Positions 6,231 to 10,110 of a stretch of DNA of 10,110 nt are shown here, piece by piece. The position numbers and the translations under genes are program-made. The notes under the pieces are model-generated. The model did not search any database. It had not been told where the DNA came from and saw nothing but the letters and a program-made list of their open reading frames with translations. Each line of letters begins with the position of its first letter. Position 1 is the first letter of the stretch. The stretch covers positions 1 to 10,110 of the forward strand of contig JAITJT010000152.1 of the NCBI GenBank assembly GCA_031278795.1, in the 5' to 3' direction. Source of the stretch: Deltaproteobacteria bacterium (lineage in GTDB: Bacteria; Desulfobacterota; Desulfarculia; Adiutricales; Adiutricaceae).

Positions 6231-6335
6231 GCCAGGAGTAAAAAACGTAAATTAAAGTTTAGAGTAAAAAACCATAATTAAAAGCCAGGGAGTAAAGCAA
6301 TAAGCAAAGGCCAAGAGAGAAAAATCACAAACAAT
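6231..6335. repeat. Degenerate 26-27 bp tandem array, about four units
   Basis: Units begin at 6231, 6257, 6284 and 6310. Three start GCCAGG, GCCAGG and GCCAAG; unit 2 starts GTTTAG. The shared core is (G)AGTAAA(AAAC) followed by an A-rich end. Units 1 and 2 share AGTAAAAAAC and an AATTAAA end. The divergence suggests an old minisatellite. It lies 100-200 bp before the HMA-like protein gene. Confidence 0.45.
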
Positions 6336-6430
6336 GAGCATGGTTATTTTCTATGTATGCTCAAGATATAGCGTGGGAAAGTCACTCTGGGAAAGGAGTT
6401 GGGATATTTATCCTGGTTTTTATACTGAAA

Positions 6431-6895
6431 ATGAACGTAAAACTAGTGACAGACATACCGGGCAGGCTGCGCGTGAGGTTAGCCCTCTCTGAGCTTTGTC
6501 CCGGAGACTTAGGGCACCTTGCGTCCCAGATAGCGGAAAGCTATGATGTAATAGACGTGAGCTTCAGTCTTTTGACCGGAAGCCTACTTGTCATCTACGA
6601 AAAGAATGATAGAGTTAGAAGGGAACTCTTGGACAGGATCCAGAACTTCAAGCCAGGAGCCCCGCGGCTCCTTTTGAAGAAAGCCCCAAATTTGGGTGAG
6701 GATAGGGTGGTGGCGAAAGAGAGTCCCAAGGCCTTGAACCAGGTGATGGGCGGCGTCATGAAGCTTGTTTTAAATAGCTCCACTTTCAAGGAAAAGGGCC
6801 TTACGAGCGCTGTGGGCACCTTGAAAAACCTAGATGCCAGCATTAGATGCCTCTCCGGCGGTAAACATGGTCTTTTTTGCGTCTTCTTTCACTAG
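6431..6895 (+). CDS. Stand-alone HMA-like (HMA_2-type) domain protein, paralog of the P-type ATPase N-terminus
   Basis: 154 residues from ATG 6431. Residues 1-75 align without a single gap to residues 1-75 of the P-type ATPase encoded at 7463, 34 identical by my count. Shared blocks include GRLRVR (11-16), VSFS-x-LTGSLLV (43-54) and YEK (56-58). This register is why I prefer 6431 over ATG 6353, which would add 26 residues. Neither start has a good ribosome binding site. The fold resembles a ferredoxin-like heavy-metal-associated domain, but the CxxC metal site of true HMA domains is absent. Residues 76-154 have no clear membrane span; the stretch QVMGGVMKLVLNSSTF faintly resembles the ATPase just after its own domain. 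It may be a soluble regulator or partner of the ATPase, or a truncated duplicate of it. The end (SIRCLSGGKHGLFCVFFH) looks unconstrained. Confidence 0.75.
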   Translation: MNVKLVTDIPGRLRVRLALSELCPGDLGHLASQIAESYDVIDVSFSLLTGSLLVIYEKNDRVRRELLDRIQNFKPGAPRLLLKKAPNLGEDRVVAKESPKALNQVMGGVMKLVLNSSTFKEKGLTSAVGTLKNLDASIRCLSGGKHGLFCVFFH

Positions 6896-7172
6896 GGGGA
6901 CGCTTCGCATTATATCTTTCCATATTTTTTCCGGGGAGGTTTTTTTTCAAGGAGTTTATTAAAAACTGCTCTTATGTGATAATTTAGTTTCTTTTATAGT
7001 GTTTTCTTTCATGGAGTTTTCATTCATTGAGTTTTCTCTCATGGAGTTTCTCTCATGGAGTTTCTTTCATGGAGTTTCTTTCAAAGTGTTTTCTTTTACG
7101 GAGTTTTGTTTTAGTATATATTAATCTTTTTCGTGCCAAAGGAGTTTAAAAAATGACAAAGGAGTTATTTTC
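6896..7172. other. Leader region of the small membrane protein gene
   Basis: 277 bp with no supported gene of normal size. It holds a purine-rich GGGGAGG at about 6931-6938, the tandem array 6987-7108 and the duplicated Shine-Dalgarno/start unit at 7138-7175. I see no clear terminator after the HMA-like gene and no standard promoter, so the three efflux genes could share a transcript. Confidence 0.4.
6987..7108. repeat. 14-15 bp tandem array repeating a GGAG...ATG module
   Basis: Eight units with cores at 6996, 7011, 7026, 7041, 7055, 7069, 7083 and 7098. The consensus is about TTTCTTTCATGGAGT. In the four perfect cores each ATG is itself followed by GGAG, which sits 8-9 nt before the next ATG, so the array is a series of ribosome-binding-site/start-codon modules. 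A 37-codon phenylalanine/serine-rich reading (7011-7124) runs through it. It lies in the leader region of the small membrane protein gene. Confidence 0.7.
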
Positions 7173-7176
7173 ATGA
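7153..7176 (+). CDS. Seven-codon leader ORF overlapping the next start
   Basis: ATG at 7153 with a strong ribosome binding site AAAGGAG (7138-7144, 8 nt away) encodes MTKELFS and stops at TGA 7174-7176. That stop overlaps the ATG (7173) of the 84-residue gene as ATGA, the arrangement of translational coupling. The unit is a 20-bp direct duplication of the real gene's own binding site and start: AAAGGAG recurs at 7158-7164 and ATGACAAAG at 7153 and 7173. It may be functional or merely a duplication by-product. Confidence 0.4.
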   Translation: MTKELFS

Positions 7177-7427
7177 CAAAGTGGAAGCTTATTTATTTTG
7201 GACTGGGCTTCGTGGCGGGACTTGGGGCCGCGAGTTTTTTTGGGAACCGTAACGGAGTGGTGAGAAACGCCGCCAGTTCTGTCCTAAGCTACGGCATGAC
7301 CGCCAAACGCAAGTTTGAGAACGCCGCCAAGAAGGCCAAGGACGACATCATAGATCTAGCCAGCGAGTCCGAGGAGAAGACAAACAAGAGGCTGGCAAAA
7401 GACGGCGTTATTGTGGTGAAAGAATAG
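7173..7427 (+). CDS. Small single-span membrane protein next to a metal P-type ATPase (PacL/DUF1490-like position)
   Basis: 84 residues. MTKWK is followed by one glycine-rich hydrophobic span, LIYFGLGFVAGLGAASFFG (6-24), and then a charged, probably helical, alanine/lysine/glutamate-rich tail to residue 84. The start at 7173 has AAAGGAG 8 nt upstream. The size, the N-terminal span and the place directly before a P1B ATPase recall mycobacterial PacL1 (DUF1490), encoded beside ctpC, and similar small proteins such as DUF6110/DUF5132 in other bacteria. PacL proteins tether metal and stabilise their ATPase in the membrane. The tail here has no histidine-rich metal motif, and sequence homology is not proven. 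The gap to the ATPase start is 35 bp, so they very probably form one operon. Confidence 0.8.
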   Translation: MTKWKLIYFGLGFVAGLGAASFFGNRNGVVRNAASSVLSYGMTAKRKFENAAKKAKDDIIDLASESEEKTNKRLAKDGVIVVKE

Positions 7428-7462
7428 AAATAAAGAGCAGCGGCTCTACATAGGGGGATTTT

Positions 7463-9613
7463 ATGCGAGGAAATATCATCTCTGACACCACCGGAAGGCT
7501 GCGTGTCAGGTTCCAGCCACAGGAACTGGGGCCGGAGAGCTTCGAGAACCTGGGCGCGGAGCTCATGAGGAGCGGGGAGGTAAAGTACGTCTCTTTCAGC
7601 CGCCTCACCGGCTCTCTTTTGGTTTACTATGAGAAAGGGGAGAAGAGGAGGAAGTTCGTGTTGGACACCATCTCCTCTTTTGAGCCGGACAAAAGGGTGC
7701 CTGTCTCCTGCTTTGAGGATAGAACCTTGGAGATAGGCGAGGAGGCTCCCATGCCCATCAATCCCATCTACGGCTTCGTCCTGAGATGGATCTTTTTGCC
7801 AAGGACAGTAAGGATCGCCGTGGAGATAGTCTTGGCTGTGCCCTACGTCATAAGCGCCTTGAAATCCCTCCTCTGGGAAAACAGCCTGGACGTGGAGCTC
7901 TTGGACGGGGCGGCGCTTACGGTATGCTACGCCAGGTGGGATTATCGTTCGGCTGGCACCCTCATATTCTTCTACGCCCTATCCGAGTATTTGGAGGATT
8001 GGACCAAGAGAAAGAGCATGGCCAGCCTCTTCCACAGCCTCAAGGGCCAGGAGGAGAAGGTCTGGATTAAAAATCCCGACGGAAATAGGGTGCAAGTGAA
8101 GGAATCAGAGCTTGAGGTGGGATCGCACGTGGTCATCCTGGCCGGAGGCTTAATCCCGGTGGACGGGATAGTGGAGGAAGGAGAGGCCATGGTGAACCAG
8201 GCCACCATGACCGGTGAGCCCCTGCCGGTGCGCATGGTATCCGGAGGCGCGGTATTCGCGGGTACCGCTGTGGAGGAGGGCGAGATTGTGGTTAGGGCCA
8301 CCAAGGTGGGCCGTAACACCAGGATTCGCTCCATAATGGAGTACATCAAGGAGTCAGAGGAATCCAAGTCTGGCCTCCAGGGTAGGGTGGAGCGCCTGGC
8401 GGACTCCATAGTGCCCTTCAACTTCCTACTCATGCTAGCCACCTTCCTCATCACCCGCGACATGACCAAGGCCGGAAACGCGCTTCTGGTGCACTATTCC
8501 TGCGTAATAAGGCTCTCCACCCCGGTGGTGGTCCTTTCAGCCATGAAGGAGGGTAACGAGTCGGGCTTTTTAATCAAGGGCGGCCGCTACCTAGAGGAAT
8601 TGGCCGAGGCTGACACCTGCGTCTTCGACAAAACCGGAACCATCACCGAGGCCAAGCCCCACGTGGCCGAGATAATCACCTTTAAAAACGGTGAGGACAA
8701 GGGCTACACCCGGGATAAGGCTCTCACCCTCGCCGCCTGCCTGGAGGAGCATTTCCCGCACCCGGTGGGAAGGGCGGTGGTCAACCAGGCCAAAAAGGAG
8801 GGACTCTCCCACGAGGAGGAGCTCCACACCAAGGTAAACTACGTGGTGGCCCACGGCATATCCTCCACCGTGAACGACGAGAAGGTGGTCTTGGGGAGCT
8901 ATCATTTCGTGATGGAGGATGAGAAGATTCCCTTTACCCCGGAGGCCCAGGAGGCCTTCAAGAGAATCGCCGAGCAAGGCGACAGCATGATCTATTTGGG
9001 CATTGGAGGAACTCTCGCGGCCATCATAGTGATTTCCGACAAGATCCGCTTCCGGGTGAAAGAGACCTTAGATGAGCTAAGAGAGCAAGGCGTCAAGCGG
9101 GCGGTCATGCTCACAGGAGATCTCAAAAGCACCGCCAGAACCATCTCCGAGAAGGTTGGTTTCGACGAGTACAAGGCCCAGCTGCTACCAGACGACAAGG
9201 CCGCCTACGTGAGCGAGAAGGCAGCCGAAGGCGCCAAGATAATGATGGTGGGGGACGGCATAAACGACTCAGCCGCCCTGTCTCTAGCCCGGGTGGGGGT
9301 GGCCCTATCCGACGGCTCGGCCCTGGCCAGGGATGTTGCCAACGTGCAGCTCATGAACGGGCGCCTGGATGCCCTTCCGGTGGCGAGACTACTCTCCGAG
9401 AGGGCCATGAAGCGCACCCGGGAAAACTATTGGCTCATAGTTTCCCTAAACACCCTCTATCTCTTCTTAGGATTCCTAGGCATAACCGGCGCGGCCTTGA
9501 CGTCTCTCGCCCACAACGCGACCACGGTCTACGTGGCCCTGCGCGCCACCAAACCCTTCCTGGAATCCTCCGAGAGAAATCTCCCCCAGGAGAAAGAGGA
9601 TGCCGCGGCCTAA
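7463..9613 (+). CDS. P1B-type heavy-metal-transporting ATPase (CtpC-like)
   Basis: 716 residues; an ATP-driven exporter of a transition metal, probably Zn or Mn, in the inner membrane. Residues 1-75 are an HMA-like domain without CxxC. Hydrophobic segments follow near 110-135 and 150-175, with another pair near 310-365. The actuator loop has TMTGEP (249-253 region). The phosphorylation site is DKTGT with D389. The P1B-specific HP motif is H433-P434 (FPHPVGRAV), and the hinge is GDGIND (597-602). The transmembrane ion site reads YSC (345-347) in HYSCVIRLSTP, where copper and zinc exporters have CPC. The last helices include HNATTVYVALRAT. These features fit CtpC-type ATPases better than CopA or ZntA. 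The start is supported by GGGGGA 5 nt upstream of the ATG. All catalytic motifs are intact. Substrate cannot be fixed by eye. Confidence 0.93.
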   Translation: MRGNIISDTTGRLRVRFQPQELGPESFENLGAELMRSGEVKYVSFSRLTGSLLVYYEKGEKRRKFVLDTISSFEPDKRVPVSCFEDRTLEIGEEAPMPINPIYGFVLRWIFLPRTVRIAVEIVLAVPYVISALKSLLWENSLDVELLDGAALTVCYARWDYRSAGTLIFFYALSEYLEDWTKRKSMASLFHSLKGQEEKVWIKNPDGNRVQVKESELEVGSHVVILAGGLIPVDGIVEEGEAMVNQATMTGEPLPVRMVSGGAVFAGTAVEEGEIVVRATKVGRNTRIRSIMEYIKESEESKSGLQGRVERLADSIVPFNFLLMLATFLITRDMTKAGNALLVHYSCVIRLSTPVVVLSAMKEGNESGFLIKGGRYLEELAEADTCVFDKTGTITEAKPHVAEIITFKNGEDKGYTRDKALTLAACLEEHFPHPVGRAVVNQAKKEGLSHEEELHTKVNYVVAHGISSTVNDEKVVLGSYHFVMEDEKIPFTPEAQEAFKRIAEQGDSMIYLGIGGTLAAIIVISDKIRFRVKETLDELREQGVKRAVMLTGDLKSTARTISEKVGFDEYKAQLLPDDKAAYVSEKAAEGAKIMMVGDGINDSAALSLARVGVALSDGSALARDVANVQLMNGRLDALPVARLLSERAMKRTRENYWLIVSLNTLYLFLGFLGITGAALTSLAHNATTVYVALRATKPFLESSERNLPQEKEDAAA

Positions 9614-9725
9614 ATGATTAGGCTAAAGACCGCTGTAAAGCTTTAGCGAATTTCAGCAGCTCTTAAATGCCGTATTATCAATGCATTATCCTAAAAAAGG
9701 AAAGTATTTTTTCATAAACTGCAAA

Positions 9726-9881
9726 TAAGTCTTTGATTTTAGCCTTTGCTCTCTGCCTTTGAACTTAGCCTTTGCGCTTAGCCTTTGAGCTTAGCCTTTG
9801 CGCTTAGCCTTTGAGCTTAGCCTTTACGCTTAGCCTTTGAGCTGAGTCATTGAGCTGAGTCTTTGAACTGAGTCTTCAAAT
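9726..9881. repeat. 13-bp tandem array, 12 units
   Basis: Twelve uninterrupted 13-bp units, consensus TTAGCCTTTGMGC. The best-preserved central units (9765-9842) alternate between ...GCGC (or ACGC) and ...GAGC ends, giving a 26-bp higher-order period. The outer units drift, to TGAGTCTTTGAAC-like on the right. The array ends exactly where the hairpin 9884-9915 begins. It carries no start/stop-defined gene of note. Confidence 0.85.
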
Positions 9882-9883
9882 TA

Positions 9884-9915
9884 ACAAGGGGGCGCCTCTC
9901 AAGGCGCCCCCTTGT
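9884..9915. terminator. Strong hairpin between convergent genes, probable bidirectional terminator
   Basis: ACAAGGGGGCGCC (9884-9896) pairs perfectly with GGCGCCCCCTTGT (9903-9915) around the 6-nt loop TCTCAA. A further CTTCAA/TTGAAG pairing (9874-9879 with 9918-9923) can extend it across a small internal loop. Its place between converging genes fits termination from both sides, although neither side has a clean T run. Confidence 0.5.
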
Positions 9916-9967
9916 CATTGAAGAACTAAAAACATCTATCAAAGATCCAGAAAACTTCCAGAAAATG

Positions 9968-10026
9968 AAAAGACCCCAGAAGAAAGGACTCAAAAGAAAA
10001 GGCCCCAAAACAAAAGGCCCAATAAT
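9968..10026. repeat. Purine-rich 14-15 bp degenerate tandem repeat
   Basis: Four units starting at 9968, 9983, 9997 and 10012, each of the form AAAAGGCCC(C)-AAA-N, for example AAAAGACCCCAGAAG and AAAAGGCCCCAAAAC. It lies just past the stop of the partial minus-strand gene at the window end. The match between units is moderate. Confidence 0.45.
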
Positions 10027-10036
10027 ATGGCTTAAA

Positions 10037-10110
10037 TTAAGGGTTTTTGGATTTTTTCTGGGAATCTTCCTTATCCATAAGCTCTTTGAGGCGTTTATGG
10101 GCCTCTTCCT
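10037..10110 (-). CDS. Partial gene, C-terminal end only (hypothetical)
   Basis: The minus strand entering at the right edge reads EEAHKRLKELMDKEDSQKKS and ends KNP before TAA (10037-10039). This charged, probably helical tail has plausible codon use and ends close to repeats, as expected for the 3' end of a gene. Only 23 residues are visible and no family can be named. A competing open frame on the same strand gives a less protein-like sequence. Confidence 0.45.
   Translation of the reverse strand, partial: EEAHKRLKELMDKEDSQKKSKNP

Larger units (their letters stand above)
6097..6430. other. Gap before the HMA-like protein
   Basis: 334 bp of A+T-rich DNA: the terminator candidate at 6152-6177, the second copy of the 17-bp direct repeat (6169-6185) and the 26-27 bp tandem array at 6231-6335. 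An in-frame ATG at 6353 could lengthen the next gene by 26 residues, but no ribosome binding site precedes it. No permease gene is present. Confidence 0.5.
9614..10036. other. Convergent gap after the P-type ATPase
   Basis: 423 bp between two converging genes. It contains a hairpin GCTAAAG/CTTTAGC (9622-9647) just past the ATPase stop, the 13-bp tandem array (9726-9881), the perfect 13-bp-stem hairpin (9884-9915) and a purine-rich array (9968-10026). No gene is supported. Confidence 0.6.

Noticed and set aside
7972..8469. 165-codon minus-strand ORF inside the P-type ATPase
   Set aside because: It is the antisense shadow of a G+C-rich gene; serine/threonine-rich with no recognisable domain. 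The same applies to the other antisense and off-frame readings within the five large genes.
9726..10026. CRISPR array
   Set aside because: The units are contiguous 13-bp and about 15-bp tandem repeats with no unique spacers, and there are no cas genes.

Overview
The window looks like a piece of a bacterial chromosome with low coding density. The genes I accept, including one partial gene, cover about 63% of it. The intergenic stretches are long, A+T-rich and full of tandem repeats and palindromes, while most protein genes (ribF, the metal transporters) are clearly richer in G+C. The substrate-binding protein has the form TGCPHE-N-P-P-D around its first metal histidine, which recalls Desulfobacterota (deltaproteobacteria). 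Together with the bloated intergenic DNA this would fit a host-associated, genome-eroding lineage. That assignment is inference and weak.

Layout. At 72-548 (-) is a small gene resembling AbiEi-type antitoxins, just beyond the 3' end of a complete tRNA-Leu(CAG) at 677-763 (-), which has its own promoter-like sequence. A divergent A+T-rich gap of about 825 bp leads to ribF (1589-2539, +), the bifunctional riboflavin kinase/FAD synthetase. The next 1.2 kb hides a 50-codon gene on the minus strand (2785-2937). It has a near-consensus promoter, a good ribosome binding site and a signal peptide. The same stretch holds two large inverted repeats.

The second half is a transition-metal locus, probably zinc and/or manganese. 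It holds a periplasmic metal-binding protein (3739-4746), an ABC ATPase of the ZnuC/MntB type (5287-6096), a stand-alone HMA-like domain protein (6431-6895), a small single-span membrane protein (7173-7427) and a P1B-type metal-exporting ATPase (7463-9613). The import genes lack a membrane permease in this window. The stand-alone HMA protein aligns without gaps over 75 residues with the N-terminus of the P-type ATPase. The small membrane protein sits where PacL/DUF1490-like partners sit beside CtpC-type ATPases. A model consistent with the layout is one locus handling both uptake (binding protein and ATPase, permease elsewhere) and efflux (ATPase with two accessory proteins).

Each gap around the efflux genes carries its own tandem array: 26-27 bp at 6231-6335, 14-15 bp at 6987-7108, 13 bp at 9726-9881 and about 15 bp at 9968-10026. 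The 14-15 bp array repeats a Shine-Dalgarno/ATG module. It is followed by a duplicated Shine-Dalgarno/start unit that makes a 7-codon leader ORF overlapping the small membrane protein gene by ATGA. The window ends with the C-terminal end of an unidentified minus-strand gene, convergent with the P-type ATPase and separated from it by a perfect 13-bp-stem hairpin.
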